Assembly (NCBI GenBank): GCA_963573385.1
Contig: CAUYLG010075769.1
Coordinates: 1 to 64,000, forward strand
Direction of reading: 5' to 3'
Source of the DNA: Cacajao melanocephalus
Lineage: Eukaryota; Chordata; Mammalia; Primates; Pitheciidae
DNA: 64,000 bases
Numbering within the stretch: position 1 is the first letter of the stretch; each line of letters opens with the position of its first letter. The notes below the pieces were generated by a model that saw nothing but the letters and a program-made list of their open reading frames with translations, ran no database searches and was not told the origin of the DNA. Below are positions 33,240 to 44,482 of the stretch, piece after piece. Both the position numbers and the translations under genes were made by a program.

Positions 33240-34477
33240 AAAATTCAACAGGTGAAGTGAAACCCCTGGCTTCTGTCCCTACCCAAAGTGAGGGGACCCA
33301 ACCCTCTGAGTCCTGGCCTCCACCCAGGCAGCTTACATAATAAGCTTTCAGCCTCCGAGGACTCTGGGGACTAGGACCTTGTCCTCAGATTCCTCAGAGA
33401 AGCTGAGCACCGAGAGCTGCCCCTCCCGGGTCCCCTCCCCCTCCCCCTCCCTGGTCACGGGCCCCAGGGAGACCCCCTCTCTGGGTTCCTCCTCTGCAGT
33501 GTTCAAACAGGCCTGTGAGCAAGTGGCCCATCCCTACCTGTGTCCTCAGCCCTGGTGGAGCAGCTCAGCCCTGAGAAGAGGGAGGGCTAGCTGCGTGGGT
33601 GGAGACGGCTGCATGGGTGGCGACGCCCTTGCAGCCTGAGACTTGAGGCAGAGGTGACAGCAGGATGACATCTTGGCATGGTGATGGCATCCTGGCATGG
33701 TTGCAGCATCCTGGCACAGTGGCCGATCTCGGCCTCACCTCCGTGAGGACTCGCTGCTCCTGTCTCCTGATGAGAATCCCAAGCCTCACCCGCAGCTGCC
33801 CTAGGCAGAGGGGCTCATTCCCTCAGCCCTGGGACATTGCCCAGCTGCCTTGGAGGCTGCCGCGAGCGCTTTGCTGACTCGGGGTAGGGAACAGCCTGCG
33901 GAGCCGCAGCCGCAGAAGAAGCCGGGAGATGAAGTGGACAAGCAAAGCCGCGTGCTTGCACTTGTCTAGAAGGAAACGAGCCGAACGTGGCGGGAAAAGC
34001 AGCTCCGTGGTGGCAGCGTGAGGCCGACGCCCAGAGCACAGGAAGGTGCTGGCCAGGCACAGGGGCTCCTTCCCTCTGCGGTGCTGGGGACAGGAGTGGG
34101 CCGTCCAGAACGTGCCCAGAGGCAGCAGACAAGACTGGGAGGGCCCTCTGCCCCTCCCTGTGTGCTGAGCTGACACACTTTACCCAGCACTGAGGGAGTC
34201 TCCAGGATCCAGGACTTGCCATGTTAAAACCAGGACAGTCCTGAGCAAACTGGGCTAAGCTGGTCACACTGGGGTTTCTCCAGTTTGAAAAGGGCCGTTG
34301 GGTGCAAAGAAAGAAAAGTGAATTCTGCCGAGATGGCTCAAGCCCCCACCCATCCCCTTCTCCATGGAGAGAGGTTCTCTTGTGTCTCACTCTGCCATTT
34401 GTGGCCATCTTTTACGGTTGGCTAATGGGATCATCAGGGATTGGGACGGGTGAGAAAAGATTGGTGTGACAGACTTC
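33240..34477. other. Mostly single-copy DNA
   Basis: A 19-bp unit starting catcctggcatgg occurs three times in tandem at 33669-33725. A doubled gctgcNtgggtgg phrase lies near 33588-33622. No gene recognised. Confidence 0.4.
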
Positions 34478-34560
34478 ATGGTTCCTTCATTCAATATGTA
34501 AATATTGTAAGCACCAGCTGTGTGCCATGTGCCACCCTCAGCACTGAGATGAAACAGGCA
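34478..34560 (+). mobile_element. L2-like fragment
   Basis: The sequence ttcattcaatatgtaaatat followed by caccagctgtgtgccatgtg is the characteristic L2 3-prime wording. Confidence 0.5.
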
Positions 34561-34867
34561 GAGGCCTGGCCATCTCAGGAGGAGGGCAGTGGTGTGTCCC
34601 AGTAGGTAAGATAACAGCAAGGCTGGGGTGATGGCTCCACCAGGGGCGTCTTCCCAGGTAAACGTGAAGATGCCCATCAATGCCTGCTTCCAACTTTTAT
34701 TATTTTTTGAGAAGAGTGACCAGTCACAAAGGTATGAAGAGCCAGCATGTCCAGGGAGTGTCCATTTTTGCACATGGCTAACAATTTTCCCTCCAGGACG
34801 TGGTACCATTTGAGCATCACACCATAGGCTCATGACCTCTCTTTTTCAAAAATATCTTCCCTGGAAA

Positions 34868-36052
34868 TACTAATCAGAGCAGTTAGACAAGAGAAAGAAA
34901 TAAAAAGACATCAGAATTGGAAAGGAAGAAGTTAAATTATCCTTGTTTGCAGACAACATGATCATATATATATATATATATATATATATCCCTAACAATG
35001 CCACCAAAAAACTATTGCAACAAATAAATAAATTCAGTAAAGTTGCAGGATACAAAACCAACATGCAAAAATCAGTAGTGTTTCTATACACTTCACAACA
35101 AACTACTGAACAAAGAAATAAAAAACAATCCCATGTATAATAGCTACAAAAAATTAAAATAATTAGGAATAAATTTAGCCAAGGAGATGAAAGACATGTA
35201 CGCTGAAAACTATAAAACATTGATGAAAGAAATTGAAGAAGAAACACATAAATGGAAAGATAACCAATATTCATGGATTGGAAGAATTAATATTGTTAAA
35301 ATGTCCATATACCCAAAGTGATCTACAGGATCAATGCAATCCCTATCAAAATTCCAATGGCATTTTTCACCAATTTAGAGAAAACAACCTAAAAATATAT
35401 ATGACCCAGCATAGCCAAAGCGGTTTGAGCAAAAAGAACAAAGCTGGAGGCACCACACAGCCTGACTTCGACATATACTGCAAAGCTACAGTAAGCAAAA
35501 CAGCGTGGCAGTGGCATACGAATAGACACATCAACCAGTGGAACAGGATAAAGAGCCCAGAAATAAATCCACACATTTAAGGTCAATTGAAAAAGCTGAG
35601 AACACACCATGGGTAAAGGAAGTTCAGCCTCCTCAACAAACGGTGTTGGAGGAACTGAATACCCACAGGCAGAAGAATGAGACTAGACCCTTACCTCTCA
35701 CCTTGTACGAAAATCAACCCAAAATGGGTCAGAGGCTTTCAAGTAAGATCTGAAACTGCAGAACCAGTAGAAGAAAACAAGAGAAATCTCCGTGACTCTG
35801 GTCAAGGCAGAGAGTTTTTGAATAGGATCCTAAACGCACAGGTAACAAAAGAGGAAATAGGCAAATGGGATTCTGTCAAACTAAAACTTCTCTGCACAGC
35901 CAACGAAACAACCAGCAGAGTGAAGAGACGACCTATGGCCCAGGAGAAAAGATTTGCAAACGACACATCTGATGAGGGGTTAATACTCAAAATCGATGAG
36001 GAACTCAACAGCAAGAAAACAAATAACCAAATTTTAATCTGAGCAAAAGATT
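34868..36052 (+). pseudogene. L1 ORF2 relic (reverse transcriptase to C-terminal region)
   Basis: Degraded LINE-1 ORF2 in plus orientation. It starts in the reverse transcriptase domain just before the catalytic FADD region, runs through the INKFSKVAGY-type motif and the downstream fingers/thumb-adjacent and C-terminal regions, and stops near the L1 sequence tgggcaaaag. The catalytic motif reads F-A-D-N at 34946-34957, so the second aspartate is lost. A (TA)n run interrupts the next codons, and the frame is broken several times; open pieces lie at 34943-35140, 35233-35580 and 35677-36042. It is inactive. The same L1 seems to resume at about 36508 after an insert. Confidence 0.92.
34964..34989. 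repeat. (TA)n microsatellite inside L1
   Basis: A run of about 13 TA units follows the FADN codons. It is self-complementary and prone to cruciform formation or expansion. Confidence 0.95.
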
Positions 36053-36372
36053 TGCTGTGGCCACAGTGTGTATCCCCTCCAAAATGCATGTTGAAATGTA
36101 GTTGCCTTTGTAGCAGTATTAAGATGTGGTGCTGTCGAGAGGTGATTAAGCCACGGGGGCTCCTGCCTCGTGGGAGGGATTGGTGCCTTGTAAGTGGGCA
36201 TGTTCATCCCGCTCTCGCCCTCTCTTGCTCCCTCGCCTTCCACTGTGGGATGACGCAGCAGGAAGGCCCTTGCACGATGCCAGCCTCCTGATCTGGGACT
36301 CCACAGTCTCCCAAACCGTGAGCCCACAAATTTCTGTGCAATCTGTGGAACAGCGTGACAGCAGCAGAGTGG
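36053..36372 (+). mobile_element. ERVL-MaLR-like LTR inserted in L1
   Basis: The words gtatcccctccaaaatgcat, gaaatgtagttgcc, agaggtgattaagccacggg, gggatgacgcagcaggaagg, ccttgcacgatgccagcc and gtgagcccacaaatttctg run in the order found in non-autonomous ERVL/MaLR-type LTRs. It sits where the L1 copy is interrupted. I am unsure of the exact family and ends, and no clear target-site duplication was found. Confidence 0.6.
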
Positions 36373-36490
36373 TTTCAATTCGCATTTCTCTGATGATTAT
36401 GAAGAACCTTTTCTCATATACCTGTTGGTCACGTGTGTGTCTTCGTTTGAGAAATGTGTCTTCAGGTCCCGTCTCTGTTCACTTTGTGCA
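36373..36490 (-). mobile_element. Inverted L1 3-prime-region piece
   Basis: The sequence attcgcatttctctgatgat, ttttctcatatacctgttgg and cttcgtttgagaaatgtg is the reverse complement of the L1 region that appears in plus orientation at 36508-36610. The two copies therefore form an imperfect inverted repeat around a centre near 36500. Confidence 0.8.
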
Positions 36491-36507
36491 GCTGTAACAG
36501 AATGACG

Positions 36508-36900
36508 GGAGCCGGATACACGCTTCTCAAAAGAAGACACACAAGTGACCAATAGGCACGTGAACAAATGTTCATCATAATCATCTGAAAAATGCAAACT
36601 AAAACCACAGGAAGATACCACCTGTTACCAGTAAGAATGGCTGTTATCTAAAAGATGAAATACAGCAAGTGTTGGTAAGGATGTAAACAGAAGAGAAAAC
36701 TTTACACTGCTGGCAGAAATGTAAATTAGCACAGCCACGATGCAAAACTGGGGGGCGGTTCTGGGTAAGAATCCAAAGGACATGAAATCAGTGTGTCAAA
36801 GAGATGTCCACTCGCCCGTGTTCACTGGTCACAAAAGTCAAAATGTGAAATCAACCAACGTGTCCGTCAAGGGATGACTGAACAACAAAGTGTGGCACGC
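36508..36900 (+). mobile_element. L1 3-prime region (continuation of 34868 copy)
   Basis: It begins at the L1 words cttctcaaaagaagacacac, then aaatgcaaactaaaaccaca, gtaagaatggctgttatc, gtaaattagcacagccacga, gaaatcagtgtgtcaaagag and gtccgtcaagggatgactga, in L1 order. It directly resumes where the relic ending at 36052 stopped, so the pieces are one insertion split by about 455 bp. It ends at the L1 tggtatatacaca site, which has become the CA array. Confidence 0.88.
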
Positions 36901-37312
36901 ACACACACGTGCACACTCTTGCACACGCACACACATGCACACTCTCGCACACACACGTGCACACACTTGCACATGCACACACGTGCACACACACACGCAC
37001 ACATGCACGAAAACGGACATCCGCAAGTGCACACCCATGCACGTGCACACGTGCACACACACACTCTGGCACATGCATGCACACACGTACACACGCACAC
37101 ACGGGCACCCACACATGCACATACATCCACACATGAATACGCGTGCACGTGCACACATGCACACACATGTGGACGTGAACAGGCACACATGCACACACAC
37201 AGGCATGCACACACATGCAAGCACACACCCATACAAGCGCATACACCCACACACGCACACACTCGCATGCACAAGCGCACATGCGCACACACATGCGCAC
37301 ACACAGCCTTGA
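36898..37312. repeat. CA/GTGCAC array at the L1 tatataca site
   Basis: About 410 bp of alternating purine-pyrimidine DNA is made of acacac, gtgcacac and acacatgc units. It has strong Z-DNA potential. It starts exactly where L1 consensus has its short tatacaca motif. The 252-codon plus frame and Cys/Val-rich minus frames through it are artefacts. Confidence 0.95.
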
Positions 37313-38159
37313 AAGAGGAGATTCCCCCATTTGTGACGACATGGAGTCTCTGCTCCCCTCCTCTGGTTCTGCATGGGGAGCTATGGTGCATGGCAGAGGA
37401 CAGCATCCTGGGGGCCTGGGAGCTGCTGGAGACCCCGCTAGGGAGGCCCCCAGCTCTCATCAGACTGAGACACGGACAGGAGAGGAGCCTGTGTGCTCAG
37501 CCGCAGCTGCTCAGGCTCCTTCAGTGCCCCCGCCCGCCACGCCCTGCCTGATGCAGTGATGGGTGGAGAGGAAACGGGCTGTGAGAGCAGACCCCAGACG
37601 CCGCCCGTTCCCCCACCCTCGCTCCGAACAGCTCTGAGAAGCATTGGAGAATATGGGCATCCCCAACTCAGGCTGCAAAGAAAAGAAATCCCCTGTGTAG
37701 ACCGAAAACCACCTTCCCCGCTGGGACCCTCTCTGCAGATTCCATGTCAGCTGTTCTCCAGGACACAGACTCCTGATGGGCCCTGATTAAGGACAGTTAG
37801 GATCTCGTGTGGTGGACGCTGTGGCTGAGACGGACTGAGGAGTGAGGACTGAGGCCATGCCATGGGAGGCTGGGAAGGGGGAGGCCGAGCTGGCTGCTGG
37901 GCTTGGGGGAGGCGGGAGCGGGGCGGAGATTGCTGGTTCACATCCAGGACAGATGCCTCTGGCTGGGGATGGGCCGGGTCCTCAGGCGGCCTCTGTCTTG
38001 TCACTTTATCCCCATTGCATTGCTCATTTCCTTTCACACCACAGTCCTCACAGACAGGGGAGGCATCCGGTGTCCTGCAGGGTAGCTCTGCATATTCGGA
38101 CACAACAGGACCTAGAATTGTGGAGAAACCCCTCAAAAACTTTCACTGAGGCTCACATG
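37313..38159. other. Single-copy sequence
   Basis: GC-moderate DNA without a recognisable gene or repeat. Confidence 0.35.
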
Positions 38160-38340
38160 GGTGGAGATCGTGTGCTACAAAGACCATGTAGATATTTAAT
38201 TCCCACAGCAGCCACAAGGTGGGGATTAGCATCTTCCCGTTTCTTAGAGCTGAGAAAGCGGATAAGGAGGTCAGCCGAGCCACCCGGTCAGTCTGAACTG
38301 GAGCTGTGATTTGAACTGAGGCCCCCAGGACCCTGTGTCC
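38160..38340 (+). mobile_element. MIR element
   Basis: The ordered words tttaattcccacagcagccac, aggtggggattagcatcttc, gctgagaaagcggataag and gctgtgatttgaactgagg follow the MIR core and its 3-prime region. Diverged but quite complete. Confidence 0.6.
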
Positions 38341-38524
38341 TTCCCACAGTGTGCACCTCACCATGTGAGACGTGACCCTCGCAAGGGCCAGTGAACCATC
38401 AGACTCAGGAGATAGGGGCCAAAGAACTCATAAGCCCCACCTGGGTTTCAGGAGGTTCTCAAGGTGTTTCTCCATGCTCTGTTGCAGAATCGACATGAAC
38501 TTTTAAAACATATCCGTGATTTGT

Positions 38525-38847
38525 TAACTTATTTCTTGTTTTTTTTCATTTCAAGACGGAGTCTTGCTCTTTTGCCCAGGCTGGAGTGCAATGGCGCAAT
38601 CTTGGCTCGCTGCAACCTCCACCTCCCAGATGCAAGCAATTCTCCTGCCTCAGCTTCCTAAGTAGCTGCGATTACAGGTGTGCGCCACCATGCTCGGCTG
38701 ATTTTTGTATTTTTAGCAGAGACACGGTTTCCCCGTGTTGGCCAGGCTGGTCTCGAACTCCTGACCTCAAGTGATCCGCCTGCCTTGGCCTCCCAAAGTG
38801 CTGAGACTAGAGGCATGAGCCACCTTGCCCAGCCTAACTTATTTCTT
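38525..38847 (-). mobile_element. AluS element with 13-bp TSD
   Basis: A full-length reverse Alu, body 38538-38834, is flanked by exact direct repeats taacttatttctt at 38525-38537 and 38835-38847. The cctgacctcaagtgatccgc word fits AluS. Confidence 0.95.
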
Positions 38848-39531
38848 ACACAGTTGCACAGGGAAAACATCAAGTCTTGGTGGTTGATCCATTTGCACAC
38901 TGTTCAGTTTTGTAAAGAAACAAGCCCATTTCAACTCAGTATTAAAATAATTTCAATTGTATAATACATTATGATGGATTTGACCTTCCATTATAATAGA
39001 GTGGATTCTAGCAGACCAATCCTCCAGCAAACACAACTGAAGACTCTAGGATCTACACACAAAACCACAGCACAAGCAAAGCAGCGGGGACACGAGACCA
39101 GCTGGCATCCCAGAGGAGAGGGAAGGCATGGAAGGAAGTCTGAGAGCGGACTCTGCAGTCAGCGTGGCAAGGGCTTGTGCGCGGACAACGCAAGCCAACA
39201 GCAGCAGAGCGCATCGCGCAGCATCACCCCCAAGCTCATGGCGCCGTGTTCAGAGCCTGCTAAGTAAGCAGTTCCCTGGTAAACACCACAGGCTTTCCAC
39301 CAGGATGACTCAGCAACTCCACCCAGGAGCAAGAGCAGCCTGGAGAGAGGCCAGGCCTCAGAAGAGCCAAACCCAGTGGAATCAGCTCAGTCCTTAGTTG
39401 GACAATGGAGATCTGACCCCATTGGAGCCATCTGCCGGGAACCAAAGGAAGGCTCCTCTAGGGAGATACACAGCCCAGAGGGCTACAGAGTTTTCTAAAT
39501 AATGTCTAGAATTTTCTTTTTATGTTATAGG
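38848..39531. other. AT-richer sequence, possibly L1/HAL1-derived in part
   Basis: The phrase gcagaccaatcctccagcaa and its surroundings near 39015-39050 resemble 5-prime or ORF1 parts of old L1/HAL1 copies, but the match is loose. No gene recognised. Confidence 0.3.
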
Positions 39532-40016
39532 TGTGGTGAGCTGAATGGTGGCCCCCAAAAAGATATGTCCACCTTGCAAGCCCTGGAACCTGTGAATATG
39601 ACCTTATTTGGAAAAAAAGGGTCTTTGCGGATGCAATCAAGTCAAGAATCTTGGGAGAAGGAGCTTATCCGGGATTCTCTGGGTAGGTCCTAAAGGCAAT
39701 CCGACGTATCTTCTATAAGAAACAGACTAGACTGAGAAGCACAGAAGGACACAGGCACACAGAGAAGAGGGGAAGGAAATGTGGGCACAGAAGCAGGATG
39801 GAAGCAATGCAGTCACTTCATCCACGAAGGAATTCCTCAAGCCACAGCAGCTGGAAGATGAAAGGAAGGGTCTTCCCTGGAGGCTGCTGAGAGTGCAGCC
39901 CAGCCCACACCTTGGCTGGGGACTTCTGGTCTCCAAAACTGAGACATTAAGATCCTGTTGTTTTAAACCACTCGGTTTGTGGTAGTTTGTTATGGCAGCC
40001 ACAGGAAACTAATACA
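39532..40016 (+). mobile_element. MLT1-like LTR, near full length
   Basis: It starts tgtggtgagctgaatggtgg and ends ggaaactaataca, with internal words cccaaaaagatatgtccacc, gaatatgaccttatttgg, tttgcggatgcaatcaag and ccactcggtttgtggtag in MLT1 order. About 485 bp, the right size for a MaLR LTR. It sits inside L1/HAL1-type sequence. No internal retroviral genes flank it, so it is a solo LTR. Confidence 0.75.
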
Positions 40017-40925
40017 CCAGGTAAGCCAAGAGAAGAACAGCAAAGCAGACGATAAAAGTAGACCCACAGGTGATCCCACTATTGGAGTTACAGAGACAGG
40101 CTTAACAAAAGTGCACTTAAGAAAGTAGAGAATTTTACCAGAAAATTGAAATCTATGAAAAAAAAATACATGGAAATTCTAGAACTAAAAATCCCTCCAA
40201 AGGAACAATAATATGACAATGGACTTCTCAACAGAAATGACAGAAGGTAATGGCATGTCATAAAGTGCTGGGAAAAACATGTGTTAAAATTTTACCAACT
40301 TAGAATTCTAATGCAAGGGAGAATAACTTCAAAAACAAAGGCCAACGTTCCTTTAAAGGTTAAACACAGCCCTACATATGACCCAGCAATTCCACTCTTA
40401 GTTATGCACCCAAGAGAAAGAAAAACACGTCTCTACACCAAACTTTGTATTAAAAACGTTCATAGCAGCACTATACACAAAAGCAAAAGAGAGGACACAA
40501 TTCAAGAGACCACCAACTGTCGAGTGATGAAGTCAGGACTATGCGTATGGTGGAATATTATTAAGCCATGAAAAAGTATAGATTCATGCTGTCACATGGC
40601 TGCACCTCAACAGCATTATGCCCAGTGATCGAAGCCAGGCACAAAAGAACACATATGACAGGATTCCATTGATAGAAAATGTCCAAAAAGTCAAATAGAG
40701 AGAGACACAGAGCATATCCATGGCTGGCTGGGGCTGGGGGAGGAAATGAGGAGTGACCATAAACAGGCTTGTTTCTTTTTAGGGTGCCGGAAACCTAAAA
40801 TTAGATAGTGGAGACAGCCATGCAACTCTGAAAATATACTAAAATTCATTGACTTGTACATATAAAACATGAATGCTATCACGTGTCAATTATATCTCAA
40901 TAAAGCTGGTTTAAAAAAGAGAAGG
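40017..40925 (+). mobile_element. L1M/HAL1-derived sequence with 3-prime end and AATAAA
   Basis: The first part (aattgaaatctatg, ggaaattctagaactaaaaa, gtcataaagtgctggg, aacttagaattctaatgc) resembles ORF1-side or HAL1 sequence. The second part (tgacccagcaattccactct, cccaagagaaag, cgttcatagcagcactatac, gtggaatattattaagcc, caattatatctcaataaagc) is a standard old L1 3-prime end with AATAAA at 40899-40904. Internally deleted, inactive. Confidence 0.75.
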
Positions 40926-41555
40926 CAAAAAAATTTTGCAAACAAATTAAAAACTGAGAGAACTGAGGTAGCAGCAACATACATGCACACACAAATACAC
41001 ACACACAAATAAATTTTAAAGAGCATTCTCCTGTAGAACAAAGATGATCCCAGGCTATAGAAAGGAAATTTAGGAGAAAATTAAGTGCACAGAAATAGTA
41101 ACTAGATAGGTAAACATCAATGAATCTCAACTAAACAATAAATGATGCCTTATGGGGTTTTAAATATACATAGAATCAGCTTATACACAGCAGTCACTCA
41201 ACAGGTAACAGCATGAAATGGAGTTAAAATATTGCAAGCATGCCTACTTTCTTTTTTAAAAGATTTGGATTCTCTAACCTGAGAGTTTTCTTGTAATGCA
41301 ACCCACTGGGCATGCAGTTATCACCCGGACTTCTTCCCAGCACCCTGTGGGAGCTGGAGTGCAGGGAACCTTCCCAGAAATTCTAATAGTCTGACTACTG
41401 TGATTTCTGTGTGTAATAAATTATCCATTTCTGACCCAGGGGAAAAATAATTAATTAATAAAAATGAAGTATTCTAAGGTACTTGCCTTGTCTTGGAACT
41501 GACAGAAGTAGGCAATCATGGTAGTGTGCAATAAATCAAGGACGTGTGTTTTTCA
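40926..41555. other. AT-rich DNA, unclassified
   Basis: A-rich sequence contains a short (CA)n at about 40985-41012. Probably old repeat debris, and no family could be assigned. Long direct flanking repeats are absent. Confidence 0.3.
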
Positions 41556-41559
41556 TCTT

Positions 41560-42225
41560 TTTTTAGGGAAAAGACTAAAAAGAGAATAACATATAGGATA
41601 TTTAACAAGTTAACAGGAGGACAAGAGATAACACAAGGGAAAACAGGAGAAAAGTAGATCAAAAACCAGATGAACCCAATAGATAACCAAATAGTCGGAC
41701 GATAGGTTTAAACCCTGACTATCAGTAATTATATTAAACGTAAAAGTACTAAATATTCCAATTAAAAGATCAAGATTGTCAGACTATATTTTTAAACACC
41801 ACTTACATGCTGCTTATGACACACTTTAATTAGAAGGACACAAAAATCAAAATAAAGGGATGGGAAAATCAGTACCTTGTGAATAATAACCAAAAGGAAG
41901 CTGATGCTGTGCTGACAGGGAAGGTGGACCTCCAGGCAAGAAGCCACGCTCAGATCACCAGACAGCACACACAGGTTAAAACCATACAGGTTAAAACGGT
42001 CACTCCATCAGGAAAACATAACATTTAAAATTCATATGCACTCAGTAATATAAGTTCAAAACAAAGGGCAGGAATTGAGAAGAGAGAAATGAACAAAATT
42101 ATAATTATAATGAGAAAATGTTCACCTGCTTCAGCCCGTAACTGATAGAACAAACAGAGAGCAGGTGAGTGAGAATATATTAATAGGCAGTTTGAAAACA
42201 TGATATTAAATATAACCTGATGTAT
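41560..42225 (+). mobile_element. L1M ORF2 5-prime (endonuclease-side) fragment
   Basis: The words taattatattaaacgtaaaa, ctaaatattccaattaaaag, caagattgtcagac, acatgctgcttatgac, ccaggcaagaagcc and ccatcaggaaaacataac follow the L1 ORF2 region downstream of the endonuclease start. Many frame breaks. Likely the 5-prime visible part of one old L1 continuing to about 47480. Confidence 0.7.
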
Positions 42226-42602
42226 GGATTGCCTTAGTCCCTTAGGGCTGCAGTAACAAAGGGACCTGGATTGGATGGCTTGCACACAACAGAAATCTGT
42301 TTCTCACCCTTCTGGAGACAAAGTCTGAGATGAGGGTGCTAGCATTGTCGGGTTCTGGTGAGGGTCTCTTCTGGGTTGCAGGCGCTGACCTCCTTTGTAT
42401 CCTCACAAGGAAGAAAGCAGTCAAGTGAGCTCTCTGGGGTCCCTTTTATAAGGCACTGATTTCATTCTCAAGGGCTCCACCGTCATGACCTAATCAGTTC
42501 CTAAATCTCCATCTCCTAATATTGTCATCTTGGAGGGTAGGATTTCAGCATCTGAGTTCAAGGAGACACAAACACTCAGTTCATTGTACTAATACACAAC
42601 AC
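42226..42602 (-). mobile_element. ERVL-MaLR-like LTR in reverse orientation
   Basis: The words cttagggctgcagtaacaaa, acaacagaaatctgtttctc, ggttctggtgagggtctctt, agctctctggggtccctttt, ctccaccgtcatgacctaat and caaacactcagttcattgta match the reverse complement of MLT/MaLR-type LTRs. The family name is uncertain. It appears to be inserted into the L1M copy. Confidence 0.65.
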
Positions 42603-42885
42603 TCTCCCCCAAAACTACAGAAGACTTTTCAAGTAGCTGAGGAATAGTAACCAAAATTTATCATATTTGGGAACAGAAATTAGGCTTTGACAAATGTCAA
42701 AGGCAGGGCCAGGACTAGGGTGAGTCCAGTGAGTTCCCCAAGGCCCAGAATCTAAAGGGATGCTCAGACCCAGATTGACACAAGCAGAGGAGTGGTAGGG
42801 ACCACACGAGAACTCAGCTAGAAAAAGATGAGCAGAGAGCAGGGAAATTCATGATACTAAAACAATCAGAAAACGAGAGAAGAGA
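42603..42885. other. Unclassified AT-rich DNA between L1 pieces
   Basis: Probably diverged L1M sequence lying between the ORF2 pieces at 41560-42225 and 42886-43320. I could not align it by eye. Confidence 0.3.
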
Positions 42886-43320
42886 GCTTCCTTACCCCGA
42901 CCAAAAGCACCTGCAAAAGGCCCAGAGTGTATACTCTACCTAATGGTGAAATCATGGAAGATTCCCCACAAGATTGGCAACGAGACGAAAATGGCAGCTC
43001 CCCTGCGTGGTTTAAGCCGAGGTCCTCACCAGTGCGATCACAGCAAGAAAGGGAAATGAGGGCATTTGATTGGAAAGGAAGAAATAAAACTTTTATTATA
43101 TGTAGACAACATGATTTTATAGGTTGAATACCGTAAGGACTCCACGGATAAACCGTCGGAATGATTAAGGAAACTCAGTGTGGCCACCGGATGCAAGGTC
43201 AGCATATAAAAATCAATGGCGTTTGCCGAGGCTGGGGTTGTGCTCACCCAACTGCAAGAAACAAGACAGAATTCCCTTCCGACGTTCCTAAAAATTGATT
43301 TGGATGTCAATACTGAGGAT
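42886..43320 (+). pseudogene. L1M ORF2 reverse-transcriptase relic
   Basis: The words aaaagcacctgcaaaaggcc, ctacctaatggtgaaatc, gattggaaaggaag, acaacatgattttatag and gcatataaaaatcaatggcg follow the L1 ORF2 RT region. The catalytic box reads Y-V-D-N at 43099-43110, again lacking the second aspartate, with a stop codon three residues later. Inactive. The copy is interrupted here by the CA-rich array. Confidence 0.8.
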
Positions 43321-43326
43321 GCCTTG

Positions 43327-43327
<1 letters not shown>

Positions 43328-43361
<34 letters not shown>

Positions 43362-44076
43362 ACACGTACACACACACACAAACACACACACAAACAAAAA
43401 CACACACAAACACACACACACAAAAATACATACACACAAACACACATACACACAAACACACATATACACACACACATACACACAAACACAAACACACAAA
43501 CACATACACACACATAAACACACACATACACACAAACACACACACAACCACACATAAACACACACATAAACACAAACATCCACACACACAAACGCACACA
43601 CATAAACACACACAAAACACACACAAACACACAAACACACACACAAACACAAACACACACAAACACATACACACACAAACACACACATACACACAAACAC
43701 AAATACGCACATACACACACAAACACATACACACACACAAACACAAACACACATACAAACACACACACATAAACACACACACACATAAACACAAACATCC
43801 ACACACACACACACACATAAACACACACAAAACACACATACAAATATTCTAAAACACACAAAAATGCACACACAAACAAACACTCACACAAACATCCACA
43901 CACACAAACACACACACATACACACACACACAAACACACACACATAAACACACACACAAAAACACACACAAACACACACACAAACACACATAAACACACA
44001 TATGCTAACACACACATAAACGCGCACACACACACACACACACACAAACACACATATACACAAACACACACACCCC
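43328..44076. repeat. Very long (CA)n/(CAAACA)n array
   Basis: About 750 bp is almost entirely acacac with aaac, atac and ataaac interruptions. Exact reverse complements gccttgcatac (43321-43331) and gtatgcaaggc (44085-44095) flank the array. All long frames here, up to 281 codons, are repeat artefacts giving His/Thr or Cys/Val polymers. Confidence 0.97.
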
Positions 44077-44482
44077 CCAAGAGGGTATGCAAGGCCTACT
44101 AATCACACAATGCGGCTTTCTGGGGAGAGCGGGGCTGACGCCCAAGTTTGTCTGAAAATGGCTGAGGGATCTGGGAGAGGAGGTGGAGTCAGCCTTCCCA
44201 GAGGTCCCAGAGGTCAGGGGTGGGCTGGGGTGAGGGTTCCCATGGGCAGGCAGGGGGTAGGGGGTGGGGAACCAGGTTTTGAACTTCCTGCCAGCACCAC
44301 CAGAGGGGGACCCAGGCCTTCTCATCAGCTCACAGGAAGGTGGGGCAGAAGGGGAGGGGAAGGGTAAGGCTTCAAGACCGTCTGCAGAAAAACCTCAAAA
44401 ATGGAGTCAGAAGCTTTACTGTTTGAGCGGATTGTGCTAATTGTGTTTAGAAAGGAAAATAACCAAAAAGTAAAATGCTACT
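44077..44482. other. GC-richer single-copy DNA
   Basis: It holds a G-rich tract (gcagggggtaggggg) near 44250. No gene or repeat recognised. Possibly foreign to the surrounding L1 copy. Confidence 0.3.

Noticed and set aside
35677..36042. 121-codon open frame that might be a host gene
   Set aside because: It is a remnant of L1 ORF2, in L1 order with its neighbours.
36793..37551. 252-codon His/Thr-rich plus frame
   Set aside because: Crosses the CA/GTGCAC array and the end of an L1 relic.
38586..38964. Alu-type peptide frames (and similar ones at 14176-14409 and 45622-45810)
   Set aside because: Translations of Alu antisense or sense sequence. No exonisation evidence such as a downstream exon.
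43038..44092. Cys/Val-rich minus frames of 183-281 codons resembling membrane proteins
   Set aside because: They are translations of the TG strand of a CA-rich array.
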